Positions 11,979 through 21,534 are shown, counted from the first letter of the stretch. The stretch is 33,868 nt of DNA from Flavobacteriaceae bacterium (GCA_017856205.1 JAFMFL010000009.1:1-33868); one strand, 5' to 3'. Notes: a model not told the origin generated them from the letters alone. A program made the numbers and translations.

Positions 11979-14078
11979 TCAACCAATGTACTTCCAAATC
12001 GACTTTCCTTGCTGGGCAAGTACCAACGCTTGACGCAATACGATGTGTTGTTCTTTTGTTAATCCAGGATCATGTGATAGGATTTCATCTACAGCATACC
12101 GAACAGTTTTTAGAATATCGCTATCGTTTTTGAGGTTGGCAATCAAAAAGGGCAATACACCACTCTGTTGTGTGCCCATCAAATCTCCAGGACCACGAAG
12201 GGATAAATCTACTTCGGCGAGTTCAAATCCATCTTGTGTGCGTACCATGGTTTGAATTCGGGTTTGCGCATCTTGACCCAATTTAGTTCCCGTCATCAGT
12301 ACACAATAACTTTTGCTAGCGCCACGCCCCACACGTCCTCGTAACTGATGTAATTGCGAAAGTCCAAACCGCTCGGCACTTTCAATAATCATGATACTTG
12401 CATTGGGAACATTTACACCTACTTCAATAACTGTTGTAGCTACCATAATTTGTGTTTTTCCAGACACAAAACGCGCCATTTCATAGGCTTTATCCTCAGC
12501 ATTCATCTTTCCGTGAACAATACTTACTTGATAGTCCGGAAGTGGAAATTCACGGACAATACTTTCATAGCCATCCATCAAATCTTTATAATCCAATGCT
12601 TGAGACTCTTGAATAAGTGGGTACACAATGTAAACTTGCCTGCCCTTAGCAATTTCTTCTCGCATAAACTGAAAAATAGCTAAGCGATTACTATCATTCC
12701 TGTGTGACGTGGTAATCGGTTTTCGCCCGGGTGGTAGTTCATCAATGACAGATAAATCTAAATCTCCGTAAGCAGTCATGGCTAGTGTTCGAGGAATTGG
12801 TGTGGCGGTCATAACCAGTATGTTGGGCGGAATGCTATTTTTCCGCCATAGCTTGGCACGTTGCGCCACACCAAAGCGGTGTTGCTCATCTATAATTGCC
12901 AATCCTAAATGTTGGAAGGTTACGGGTTGCTCAAGCACAGCGTGAGTGCCAATTAAAATGTGTAACGACCCATTAGCCAAATCTTCCAATAAGGGAACAC
13001 GCGCACTTTTTTTGACCGAGCCCGTGAGCAGTCCAACCTTAATATCAAGTGGTTTTAGCAGCTCGCTGATACTGGTAAAATGCTGCTGTGCCAAAATCTC
13101 GGTCGGAGCAACAAGCGTGGCTTGCATGCCATTATCGAGTGCCATAAGCATACACAACACTGCAACAATGGTTTTTCCTGAGCCCACATCACCTTGCAGC
13201 AAACGATTCATTTGCGCTTTACTTTTTAGGTCAGTTCGAATTTCCCGAATCACACGCTTTTGCGCCTCGGTAAGCGGAAAGGGTAGGTGTTGATTGAAAA
13301 AAGAATTAAAATGATGACCTACCTCAGGGAAAGGAATTCCTTTTAGTTGCTGTTTTCGATGCAGTTTTTTTAGCCCTAATTGCAGTTGCACAAAAAATAA
13401 CTCTTCGAATTTCATTCGATACTGCGCTTGCGCAAGTTCTTCTTGACTTTTTGGAAAATGAATGGCTGTAAGCGCAATGTTCTTCTCTATTATCTTGTAC
13501 TTTTGAAGCGTAGCGGCTGGTAGTACTTCTTGTATTCCCTTTTCAATTTCTTCAAACAAATGCATGATGATTTGACGGGTTACCCGTTGTGAAATTCCAC
13601 TTTTTGTAAGTGTCTCTGTTGAGGGATAAACAGGTTGAAAATTCCCTTTTCGTTGCTCGTAATCTTCCAACAACTCTAATTCGGGGTGGGCAATGGAGCA
13701 TTTGTTTCCAAACCAATTTAACCTACCAAATGCCATATAAGGCTTGTTGAGTTGTAGGGATTTTTGAATCCACTGATGCCCTCGAAACCATACCAATTCC
13801 ATGTGGTGTTGCCCGTCTGAAAAGGTTGCCACCAATCGGCTTCCTCTTTTTTGCTTTACGGTTTCAAGATGCGTAATACTCCCCAATACCTGTACCTCAG
13901 CAGTAGTTTTTGGTATTTGACTGGGTGAAAAGTGCTGACTACGATCTATATAGCGATGCGGAAAAAAATACAACAGGTCTTGAAGGGTGTGTATGCCCAA
14001 TTCTTTTTTGAGCAATTGCCCTCGGTTGGGCCCAACACCTTTTAGATAATCAATCGGTTTTTGAAGTAGCACAGCCAT
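11979..14078 (-). CDS. recG: ATP-dependent DNA helicase RecG
   Basis: LQGDVGSGKTIVAVL, IDEQHRFGVAQR, VMTATPIPRTLAMT, QLRGRVGRG; 699 aa. Confidence 0.97.
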   Translation of the reverse strand: MAVLLQKPIDYLKGVGPNRGQLLKKELGIHTLQDLLYFFPHRYIDRSQHFSPSQIPKTTAEVQVLGSITHLETVKQKRGSRLVATFSDGQHHMELVWFRGHQWIQKSLQLNKPYMAFGRLNWFGNKCSIAHPELELLEDYEQRKGNFQPVYPSTETLTKSGISQRVTRQIIMHLFEEIEKGIQEVLPAATLQKYKIIEKNIALTAIHFPKSQEELAQAQYRMKFEELFFVQLQLGLKKLHRKQQLKGIPFPEVGHHFNSFFNQHLPFPLTEAQKRVIREIRTDLKSKAQMNRLLQGDVGSGKTIVAVLCMLMALDNGMQATLVAPTEILAQQHFTSISELLKPLDIKVGLLTGSVKKSARVPLLEDLANGSLHILIGTHAVLEQPVTFQHLGLAIIDEQHRFGVAQRAKLWRKNSIPPNILVMTATPIPRTLAMTAYGDLDLSVIDELPPGRKPITTSHRNDSNRLAIFQFMREEIAKGRQVYIVYPLIQESQALDYKDLMDGYESIVREFPLPDYQVSIVHGKMNAEDKAYEMARFVSGKTQIMVATTVIEVGVNVPNASIMIIESAERFGLSQLHQLRGRVGRGASKSYCVLMTGTKLGQDAQTRIQTMVRTQDGFELAEVDLSLRGPGDLMGTQQSGVLPFLIANLKNDSDILKTVRYAVDEILSHDPGLTKEQHIVLRQALVLAQQGKSIWKYIG

Positions 14079-14173
14079 AAAAAACGAAGATAGCAGTTTC
14101 CTGTTAATAACTATTTGTGTTGCGCCTTTATCAACCGTGAGGGTTTGGTTATTTTCACTTTTAAATCTGCGTT

Positions 14174-16471
14174 TTGGAAAACTACCTCCAACTTCTTAAC
14201 GAAGCCCAACAAAAACCCACCGTTCACAAAGATGGCCCCTTAATGGTAATTGCTGGTGCAGGATCGGGAAAAACGCGTGTGCTGACCTATCGCATTGCGT
14301 ATTTGATGCAACAATGCGTAGATGCATTTTCCATATTGGCACTTACGTTTACCAACAAAGCTGCCCGTGAAATGAAGGAGCGTATTGCACAAATTGTAGG
14401 GGAGAGCGAGGCAAAAAATTTGTGGATGGGAACGTTCCATTCCGTGTTTGCTCGAATTCTTCGAGCCGAAGCAGATCGATTGGGCTATCCTTCTAGTTTT
14501 ACCATTTACGACACCCAAGATTCTGAACGGTTGTTATCGTCCATTATCAAAGAATTAAATCTTGATAAAGACCTGTATAAAGTAAAGCAGATTAGGTCGC
14601 GAATTTCTTCTTTTAAAAACAGCCTTATTACAGTTCGTGCCTATTATAACAACACTGAACTTGTAGAAGCAGACCGTGAATCAAAACGCCCCGAAATGGG
14701 AACGATTTACAAGGAATATGTGGACAGGTGTTTTAAGGCTGGTGCGATGGATTTTGACGACTTATTATTGAAAACCAATGAGTTATTAAATCGTTTTCCA
14801 GATGTTTTGGCGAAATATCAGGAGCGTTTTCGCTATATTTTGGTGGATGAGTATCAAGACACCAATCATTCACAATACCTTATTGTTCGTGCCTTGGCAG
14901 ACCGCTACCAAAATGTTTGTGTGGTGGGCGATGATGCGCAAAGTATCTATGCATTCCGTGGTGCTAACATTCAAAATATTCTGAATTTCCAACGTGACTA
15001 TCCCGATGCTGAAGTGTACAGATTGGAACAAAACTATCGTTCTTCAGCAATCATTGTAAAAGCTGCCAATGCAATTATTGCGCACAACAAAAACCGCTTG
15101 GAAAAAAATGTATGGACAGCAAACCCCGAAGGGCATAAAATCATCATTCATCGCAGTCCAACAGATGGTGAGGAGGGGCGCTATGTGGCTGGAGATATTT
15201 TTGAACGTGCCATGCAATCGCAGCTTGGCTATGAAGATTTTGCCATATTATACCGCACCAATGCGCAGTCAAGAGCCATGGAAGATTCGTTGCGTAAGCG
15301 CAATATCCCTTACAGAGTTTATGGCGGACTGTCGTTTTATCAACGAAAAGAAATTAAAGATGTGTTGGCGTATTTGCGCCTTTTGGTTAACCCAAACGAT
15401 GAAGAAAGCCTTAAGCGCATCATTAATTACCCTATGCGGGGCATTGGGCAAACAACCATCAACAAGCTTATTGTTGCAGCAAATACGCATGAGCTCAGCC
15501 TGTATGACGTTTTGGCTCAGGTTCAAGAGTTACCGCTCAACATCAATGCAGGCACACGCACCAAACTACAAAATTTTCACACCATGATAGCGTCCTTTAT
15601 GGTACAGCTTCCTACGCTTGATGCCTTTGAAATGGCAGATATGGTAACCAAAAAAGTGGGGTTGGTAACCGAGTTAAAAAAAGAAGGAACTCCTGAAGCG
15701 ATTACACGTGTTGAAAACATTGAGGAGTTATTAAACGGTATTAAAGACTTTGTGGAAGGGCAGCGAGACCTCGCTGATGCAACAGGTTCTTTGGTAGAGT
15801 TTTTGGAAGATGTTGCCCTTGCTACCGATTTTGATAACGAAGTAAAAGACCAAAAAGCAGTATCGCTGATGACCATACACCTGGCAAAAGGCTTAGAGTT
15901 TCCCAATGTGTATATCGTAGGTTTGGAGGAAGATTTATTTCCCTCTGCCATGAGTGTAAATACACGTGCGGAATTGGAAGAAGAACGCCGATTGTTTTAT
16001 GTGGCATTAACCCGAGCCGAAAAAAGGGTTACGTTGACCTACACACTATCTCGGTACCGTTGGGGAAAAATTATTGATGCAGAACCCAGTAGGTTTTTAG
16101 CTGAATTGGACGACTCTTGTGTGGACAATCAAGTGGTACAGGACGATTATTCGTTTACCCCGATGATAGATACTTCTGTTTTTGATGCGCCTGACCCTAA
16201 CAGAGTTCGGTTTAAATCCTTGCCCAAAAAGAAACCAACGGCAACTGTCCCGCCAAAAGCACGTATGAAAGCTGTGTCTAAGACAACCGCTGCTCCTGCT
16301 ATGGACATTTCTGAAATCCAACAAGGTGCTCGTGTTTCGCACAGTCGTTTTGGGTTTGGAACGGTGCTGCATTTGGAAGGTAGTGGTAACGATGCTAAAG
16401 CCCTTATTCGCTTTGATCAGTCGGGGGAGAAGAACCTGTTGTTGCGTTTTGCGAAGCTGAAAACGGTTTAG
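14174..16471 (+). CDS. pcrA: UvrD/PcrA-family superfamily 1 DNA helicase (TTG start)
   Basis: VIAGAGSGKTRVLTYRIAYL, VDEYQDTNHSQY, VGDDAQSIYAFRGA, LEQNYRSS; C-terminal GARVSHSRFGFGTVLHLEG. Confidence 0.93.
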   Translation: MENYLQLLNEAQQKPTVHKDGPLMVIAGAGSGKTRVLTYRIAYLMQQCVDAFSILALTFTNKAAREMKERIAQIVGESEAKNLWMGTFHSVFARILRAEADRLGYPSSFTIYDTQDSERLLSSIIKELNLDKDLYKVKQIRSRISSFKNSLITVRAYYNNTELVEADRESKRPEMGTIYKEYVDRCFKAGAMDFDDLLLKTNELLNRFPDVLAKYQERFRYILVDEYQDTNHSQYLIVRALADRYQNVCVVGDDAQSIYAFRGANIQNILNFQRDYPDAEVYRLEQNYRSSAIIVKAANAIIAHNKNRLEKNVWTANPEGHKIIIHRSPTDGEEGRYVAGDIFERAMQSQLGYEDFAILYRTNAQSRAMEDSLRKRNIPYRVYGGLSFYQRKEIKDVLAYLRLLVNPNDEESLKRIINYPMRGIGQTTINKLIVAANTHELSLYDVLAQVQELPLNINAGTRTKLQNFHTMIASFMVQLPTLDAFEMADMVTKKVGLVTELKKEGTPEAITRVENIEELLNGIKDFVEGQRDLADATGSLVEFLEDVALATDFDNEVKDQKAVSLMTIHLAKGLEFPNVYIVGLEEDLFPSAMSVNTRAELEEERRLFYVALTRAEKRVTLTYTLSRYRWGKIIDAEPSRFLAELDDSCVDNQVVQDDYSFTPMIDTSVFDAPDPNRVRFKSLPKKKPTATVPPKARMKAVSKTTAAPAMDISEIQQGARVSHSRFGFGTVLHLEGSGNDAKALIRFDQSGEKNLLLRFAKLKTV

Positions 16472-16472
16472 G

Positions 16473-16534
16473 TCTCGATACTAAATGCTTACAGCATTTC
16501 ACCTGCCTTGCCGTCAGGCAGGCTCGACCTGACG
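16473..16534. repeat. Intergenic repeat with TCTCGATAC / CTCGACCTGACG ends and two internal hairpins
   Basis: TCTCGATAC...AAATGC-TTACA-GCATTT...CCTGCCT-TGCCGTC-AGGCAGG...CTCGACCTGACG; end motifs resemble those of the 32128-32222 palindrome. Confidence 0.6.
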
Positions 16535-16570
16535 TGTGACTTGTATTGGAATTAATTTAAGACGTTCAAT

Positions 16571-16604
16571 AAAAAAGCAGCCCGAAGGCTGCTCTTAGTT
16601 TTTT
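16571..16604. terminator. Bidirectional Rho-independent terminator between the convergent pcrA and OmpA-family genes
   Basis: AAAAAA-GCAGCC-CGAA-GGCTGC-TCTTAGTTTTTT; on the minus strand a UUCG tetraloop followed by T6. Confidence 0.85.
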
Positions 16605-16618
16605 GATGTACGTGGGGC

Positions 16619-17488
16619 TTATTTGGTAGCCTCTTCCATACCCTTCTCTAACAATTCAAAGAATTGGTCAAGCTTTGGAAGTACAACGATGCGTGTTCTT
16701 CTGTTTTTAGCACGACCGGTAGCTGTTGTGTTGTCTTCAATGGGAACATATGAGCTACGCCCTGCAGCAGTCATACGTGCGGGGTCTACCAAGAAATCTT
16801 CTTGAAGAATACGCACTACCGCAGTTGCACGCTTAACACTTAAGTCCCAGTTATCCACAAGAATATTACTGTCCGTTTTTACGGGAACATTATCGGTATG
16901 TCCTTCAACCATAAATTCCAAGTCTGTCTTGTCGTTGATGACTCGCGCGACTTTACCTAATACTTCTTTGGCGCGTTGTGTTACCGTATAACTTCCACTA
17001 CGGAATAATAGCTTATCAGAAATCGAAATGAATACTACACCTTTTTCAACGTTAACTTCGATATCCGCATCATTAATGTCAACCAATGCGCCTTTTAGGC
17101 TGGTAACTAAGGCAAGCGTTACCGAGTCTCTACGTGTTACCGCATCTTGCATACGGGTAATACGCATGTCTTTTTCCTTTAACGATTCCAAAGAACGTTC
17201 CAGATTCTCGGCACCTTTTTGCGAAAGCGTTGTAAGGTTGCCCATGTTGTTTATAAGTTCTTGATTATTAGATTTTAAGAAACTTATTTGGTCGCGAAGT
17301 GCACTAACGGTAGCATCGCTTTTTGCCTTTTCGTCAACGCACGAATTTAGCTTTACGGTGGCGGTGTTAAGCAAGTCTTTGGTTTCTTTATGACTGGACT
17401 CAAGCGCACTGTATTTTTTTTGCGATACACACGAAGTTAGCAATACAGGGATTGCAAGTAACAAGATTAGGATTTTATTCATCATCAA
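16619..17488 (-). CDS. OmpA-family outer-membrane lipoprotein
   Basis: Lipobox VLLTSC, coiled-coil-like middle, OmpA C-terminal domain VEGHTDNVPVKT...NWDLSVKRATAVVRIL...AAGRSSYVP...NRRTRIVV. Confidence 0.92.
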   Translation of the reverse strand: MMMNKILILLLAIPVLLTSCVSQKKYSALESSHKETKDLLNTATVKLNSCVDEKAKSDATVSALRDQISFLKSNNQELINNMGNLTTLSQKGAENLERSLESLKEKDMRITRMQDAVTRRDSVTLALVTSLKGALVDINDADIEVNVEKGVVFISISDKLLFRSGSYTVTQRAKEVLGKVARVINDKTDLEFMVEGHTDNVPVKTDSNILVDNWDLSVKRATAVVRILQEDFLVDPARMTAAGRSSYVPIEDNTTATGRAKNRRTRIVVLPKLDQFFELLEKGMEEATK

Positions 17489-17575
17489 TTAATTTATAGT
17501 GTAAAATTACTAGAAAAACGCTGATAACAGCTATTTTCTTGTGTTAATGTTTTGAAAAAATTTAATTCATCGTTT

Positions 17576-17589
17576 AATTTAATTAAATT
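17576..17589. promoter_or_regulatory. 14-bp perfect palindrome AATTTAATTAAATT, possible operator
   Basis: Perfect inverted repeat in the divergent OmpA / small-ORF intergenic region; AT-rich so could be chance. Confidence 0.25.
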
Positions 17590-17611
17590 GTGAAACAAAA
17601 TCAATGAAAAA

Positions 17612-17788
17612 GTGAAGCATTTTTTAAACACCTATTATCCCATATTATTGGCATTTTTCAGTTTTGTGTATTCGGTATATCTATGGTTTACAGGAAACGA
17701 ATTGGAAGGTATTTATGTGGGACTTTGGCCTATAACCATACTTGGTTTTGCCATTGCCATTAGACAACGCAGAAGAGATGACAAATAA
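17612..17788 (+). CDS. Small hydrophobic membrane protein, 58 aa (GTG start; absent from ORF track)
   Basis: VKHFLNTYYPILLAFFSFVYSVYLWFTGNELEGIYVGLWPITILGFAIAIRQRRRDDK; two TM-like segments and a basic tail. Confidence 0.65.
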   Translation: MKHFLNTYYPILLAFFSFVYSVYLWFTGNELEGIYVGLWPITILGFAIAIRQRRRDDK

Positions 17789-17969
17789 AATCATGTTTTT
17801 TATCGGGCTGGCTATTGTGGTGGTCTATGGCTATTTTTTACTGAGTATCATTACCAATCAGAACCCTGCCAAAAGACGCAATGCCGCAGATGAGTATGAT
17901 GTTTATGATACAGACGGCATGGGAAATCAGGGTAGAGTACCCAATAAAAAGCCTAAGAATAGGGCTTAA
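17778..17969 (+). CDS. Small single-TM membrane protein, 63 aa
   Basis: MTNKIMFFIGLAIVVVYGYFLLSIITNQNPAKRRNAADEYDVYDTDGMGNQGRVPNKKPKNRA; overlaps the preceding small ORF by 11 nt; start revised from 17742. Confidence 0.65.
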   Translation: MTNKIMFFIGLAIVVVYGYFLLSIITNQNPAKRRNAADEYDVYDTDGMGNQGRVPNKKPKNRA

Positions 17970-17976
17970 ATAGCAA

Positions 17977-18010
17977 CAAAAAAACCCTCACTATTTGTGA
18001 AGGTTTTTTA
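17977..18010. terminator. Bidirectional terminator-like hairpin
   Basis: AAAAAAACCCTCAC-TATTT-GTGAAGGTTTTTT between convergent genes. Confidence 0.75.
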
Positions 18011-18027
18011 TACGTGTTTTGTTGTTT

Positions 18028-18711
18028 TTAGAAGTCCATTATGCGCACCATCATAAGTGTGCTAACAACTTTTCTAACACCTGCAACTTTTGCTGCATAT
18101 TCAGCAAATGATGCGTCAGATAGCATTTGTTTGTTTCTTGAAAGTGCGGTTTCAACACTTGGCGCACCAATCCAAACAAAATGACTAAAATCATCTGTTT
18201 TTCCGGCTACAGGATATGCAACTCCATAAGAGTTAGACACGTTCATTTTTTGTGCCATATTCTGAGAAAACGCAGCATATTCAGCCACATAAGCCGCAGG
18301 ATTTTTCACATCCATTTGGTAAATCATAAATACTTGATCGTTAGACCAGTCGTTTTGATACCATGCGGGCGTATTCAATGTTTGCGATATGTCAGTAATG
18401 TAATTGTCAAGTTCTTTTGACAATTGCTGCACTTCCGCAGAAGCTGCCCAAGAATTCATAAAATTGGCTACACCAGCTTCATCTTGAAAGCAAAATTGCA
18501 TGGAATGTGTCGCTTCATATTCTCCATTAAAGAAATACCCAAAAAGAGATTTTGAACCTTGAATATTCTTTCCCCATTCTGTATCCATCATTTTTGAGAT
18601 GGTAGCTACAACCGCTTCAGGGTTGTCCGTCTTAAAATCAAAAAACATACAGTATTGAGAAAAACCGAGTGAGGAAACCAATAAGGCACCAAGTAAAACT
18701 ATTTTTTTCAT
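18028..18711 (-). CDS. Secreted protein of unknown function, possible duplicated ferredoxin-like (dimeric alpha/beta barrel) fold
   Basis: Signal peptide MKKIVLLGALLVSSLGFS|QYCMFFDF; two similar halves each with a beta-strand followed by (D/K)NPxAxV. Confidence 0.6.
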   Translation of the reverse strand: MKKIVLLGALLVSSLGFSQYCMFFDFKTDNPEAVVATISKMMDTEWGKNIQGSKSLFGYFFNGEYEATHSMQFCFQDEAGVANFMNSWAASAEVQQLSKELDNYITDISQTLNTPAWYQNDWSNDQVFMIYQMDVKNPAAYVAEYAAFSQNMAQKMNVSNSYGVAYPVAGKTDDFSHFVWIGAPSVETALSRNKQMLSDASFAEYAAKVAGVRKVVSTLMMVRIMDF

Positions 18712-19012
18712 TTTTGTTTAGTTTAAAATTCTCCATAAATTTAGACTTATTATGTTAATCGTTTATAAACTTAACTTTATTGTTGGTTTAACTTTTAATG
18801 GTATTTTTGATTAATTGGAAATGAAGTTTATGATAAGAAAAGGTGAATGTTTAGAAAGACTTTTTATAATTACTTGCCAACACAAAAAGTTGATTATAAA
18901 TATTTTAGCTTATGCAAAAACAGCCACCAACAGGTTTGGAACATTACCCTGTAACATTACCACAGGCAGACGCGCGCTAGGGGGCAGTCAGCCGCGATAG
19001 CAGAGGCAGCTT

Positions 19013-20407
19013 TTATTTCCCAATGCAGAAATTCGCAAAGATATTTCCTAAAATATCATCGGTGGTTACCTCGCCCGTTATGGTGCCTAATTCGTAAAGG
19101 GTTTGCCGAATGTCAATCGCCAATAAATCGCTGCTGCGGTTTTCTTCAATGCCTTGTGCTACTTCGCTAATGCTTTGCATAGCCGTTTGCAACGCTGCCC
19201 AATGCCGTTGGTTGCTTATCAGGGCACTACCCGTATTCCATTGGAGTTGCCCGCTAAAATGCGTTTTTAGTTGCTCAATATCTTCTTTGTTTTGGGTGCT
19301 GATAACGACTGTGGTAAATACTAATTTTTCTACTTCCAAATCGGTTAATGCTTGCGTATAGTTTTTAATCACCGCATCGCTTAGCAAGTCTTTTTTATTG
19401 ATAACGAGCAATACCGTACTGTCTTTCCGATAGATGTCTTTAAGCGCGGTGTAGGTTTGTGCTGCCGTTTGGGTTTGCGGATCAACCACATATAAAAGAA
19501 TACTTGCGGTATCCATTTTTTCTTGCGTTCGCTTTACGCCCATGGCTTCTATAGTATCGTCTGTTTGCCGCAGTCCTGCGGTGTCTATAAATCGGTACTG
19601 AATACCGCCAATGGTTAGCGTGTCTTCAATACTATCGCGTGTGGTACCTTCAATATCAGAAACCAACGCCTTTTCTTCGTCCAGTAATGCGTTGAGCAAC
19701 GATGACTTCCCTGCATTGGGTTTTCCCACAAGGGCAACCGGTATGCCGTTTTTTATGGCATTTCCAGAAGCAAACGAATCCAACAAATTTTTTAGGGTAT
19801 TTCGAATATCGGTAACCAGTTGCTTGAGTTGTTTTCTATCGGCAAATGCCACATCTTCTTCGCTAAAATCGAGTTCCAATTCAATAAGTGATGCAAACTC
19901 CAGCAATCGTGCTCTAAGTTGCCCAAGACTGTCGCTGATGCCTCCTCTAAGGTGTTGCACAGCAATATGATGCGCTGCTTCGCTTTCCGAGGCAATAAGG
20001 TCAGCAACCGCCTCTGCCTGCGCCAAATCCATCTTTTTATTTAAAAACGCCCGTAAGGTAAACTCACCCGGTTCGGCAAGTCGTGCGCCCAAATCCTGTA
20101 AGCTTTGCATGAGCTGTTTTTGTACATACACCGACCCATGACATGAAATTTCCACTACATCTTCGCCCGTATAGGAATGTGGATTTTTATAAATGGATAC
20201 CAATACTTCGTCTAAAAGGGTATCCTTTTGATAAAAATCGCCGAAAAGTACGCTGTGTGTGGGTTGCTCACTGATTTTTTTACCAAACCTAGACCGAAAA
20301 CCATGTTCGGCAATAGCAATGGCATCGGTGCCACTAAGGCGTACCACCGCAATGGCAGCAGCACCCGGTGCTGTGGAAAGGGCTACTATGGTATCGTTGA
20401 TATTCAA
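19013..20407 (-). CDS. mnmE: tRNA uridine-5-carboxymethylaminomethyl(34) synthesis GTPase (TTG start)
   Basis: DTIVALSTAPGAAAIAVVRLSG, GKPNAGKSSLLNALL, DIEGTTRDS, C-terminal IFANFCIGK. Confidence 0.96.
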   Translation of the reverse strand: MNINDTIVALSTAPGAAAIAVVRLSGTDAIAIAEHGFRSRFGKKISEQPTHSVLFGDFYQKDTLLDEVLVSIYKNPHSYTGEDVVEISCHGSVYVQKQLMQSLQDLGARLAEPGEFTLRAFLNKKMDLAQAEAVADLIASESEAAHHIAVQHLRGGISDSLGQLRARLLEFASLIELELDFSEEDVAFADRKQLKQLVTDIRNTLKNLLDSFASGNAIKNGIPVALVGKPNAGKSSLLNALLDEEKALVSDIEGTTRDSIEDTLTIGGIQYRFIDTAGLRQTDDTIEAMGVKRTQEKMDTASILLYVVDPQTQTAAQTYTALKDIYRKDSTVLLVINKKDLLSDAVIKNYTQALTDLEVEKLVFTTVVISTQNKEDIEQLKTHFSGQLQWNTGSALISNQRHWAALQTAMQSISEVAQGIEENRSSDLLAIDIRQTLYELGTITGEVTTDDILGNIFANFCIGK

Positions 20408-21534
20408 AGGCTTACTTCTTTACGATACGTCCGACGACGCTTGTGTAGTTCGTGGTTGTAGTTTTTCCAAAGTGCCTGAATCGCCTTGTTTTCCTCCAAT
20501 TCGGGGTTGGTTTCCACAGCAGTAATGCCACGGCGGTTAAACATGTCTTGAATTTCTTGAAAGATAATTGCCGTAACGCCTTTGTTTTGATAGCTTTCCT
20601 TGATGCCAATAAGGTAAAACGCCGCACGATTGTTTTTGCGTTGGGCACGCCACAAGTGGTATAATCCAAAGGGGAACATCTTCCCGTTGATTTTCTTTAA
20701 CGCTGTTGTAAACGAGGGCATGGTGATGCTAAACCCAATCATTTCATCATTTTCGTCCACCACACATTTTATAAAATCGGGGTGCACGTAGGGAAGGTAT
20801 TTTGTTTTGTAATGCTCAATTTGATGTTCCTGAATGGGTACATAGGATTGTAGTTTATTATAGGTTTGATTGAGCAAATCAAACATGGCATCAATATGAG
20901 GCTCAATGTCTTTAACTGTTTTAAAATTCAGTGTTTTAAGCTTGTATCGCTCCTTTATAACCCGAGCAAACTTTTTTACCTTTTCAGGGGCATCTTTGGC
21001 GTCATAAATATCAATTTTAAACTCAATCCACTCGCTTTGTTTCACCAGTCCAAGTTGCTCTAAATGTTCTTTTTGATAGGGGTGATGATACCACGTTATC
21101 ATGGTGTTCATGTGTTCATATCCTTTAACCAAAAGCCCAGCTTTGTCCATATTGGAAAAGCCCATTGGACCCTCTATGTAGGTCATGCCTTCTGCAATAG
21201 CAACGCCCTCAACCGCCTCGATGAGTTTTTTACTTACCTCAATATCATCAATGGTGTCATACCAACCAAAACGAACCTTCGTTTTGTTGAGTTCCTCGAT
21301 TTCTACCCAATTAATCATGGCAGCAATTCGACCAACGGTTTTTCCGTTTTTTGTTGCCAAAAACAACCGTGCCATAGCATGATTAAACACCCTGTTTTTT
21401 TTAGGATCAAAAATAGCTTCCTCCTCTTTGGTAATTGGAGGAACCCATTGTGGACAATTACGATATAGCGTGAACGGAAACCGAAAAAATTCACGGTATT
21501 GGCGCCTTTTTTTAACCTCAACAATTTCTATCAT
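20404..21534 (-). CDS. GNAT-like N-acetyltransferase family protein
   Basis: 376 aa; YREFFRFPFTLYRNCPQWVPPI...ATKNGKTVGRIAAMIN...YIEGPMGFSNMDKAGLLVKGYE...GVTAIIFQEIQDMF. Confidence 0.7.
   Translation of the reverse strand: MIEIVEVKKRRQYREFFRFPFTLYRNCPQWVPPITKEEEAIFDPKKNRVFNHAMARLFLATKNGKTVGRIAAMINWVEIEELNKTKVRFGWYDTIDDIEVSKKLIEAVEGVAIAEGMTYIEGPMGFSNMDKAGLLVKGYEHMNTMITWYHHPYQKEHLEQLGLVKQSEWIEFKIDIYDAKDAPEKVKKFARVIKERYKLKTLNFKTVKDIEPHIDAMFDLLNQTYNKLQSYVPIQEHQIEHYKTKYLPYVHPDFIKCVVDENDEMIGFSITMPSFTTALKKINGKMFPFGLYHLWRAQRKNNRAAFYLIGIKESYQNKGVTAIIFQEIQDMFNRRGITAVETNPELEENKAIQALWKNYNHELHKRRRTYRKEVSL

Noticed and set aside
15069-15587. 172-aa plus-strand ORF inside pcrA
   Set aside because: Out-of-frame shadow of a strongly conserved helicase gene; composition is not protein-like and shows no recognisable motif.
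15577-15951. 124-aa antisense ORF in pcrA, with similar antisense ORFs at 12946-13293, 28631-28987, 19611-19970 and 21064-21468
   Set aside because: All lie wholly within well-supported genes on the opposite strand and have low-complexity Ser/Cys/Ile-rich translations typical of antisense frames.
18815-19000. 61-aa ORF (MKFMIRKGECLERLF...) with an upstream TATTTTTG at 18802-18809
   Set aside because: The ORF runs into the GC-rich intergenic patch and its C-terminus looks like translated non-coding sequence; there is a promoter-like match but no coding evidence.
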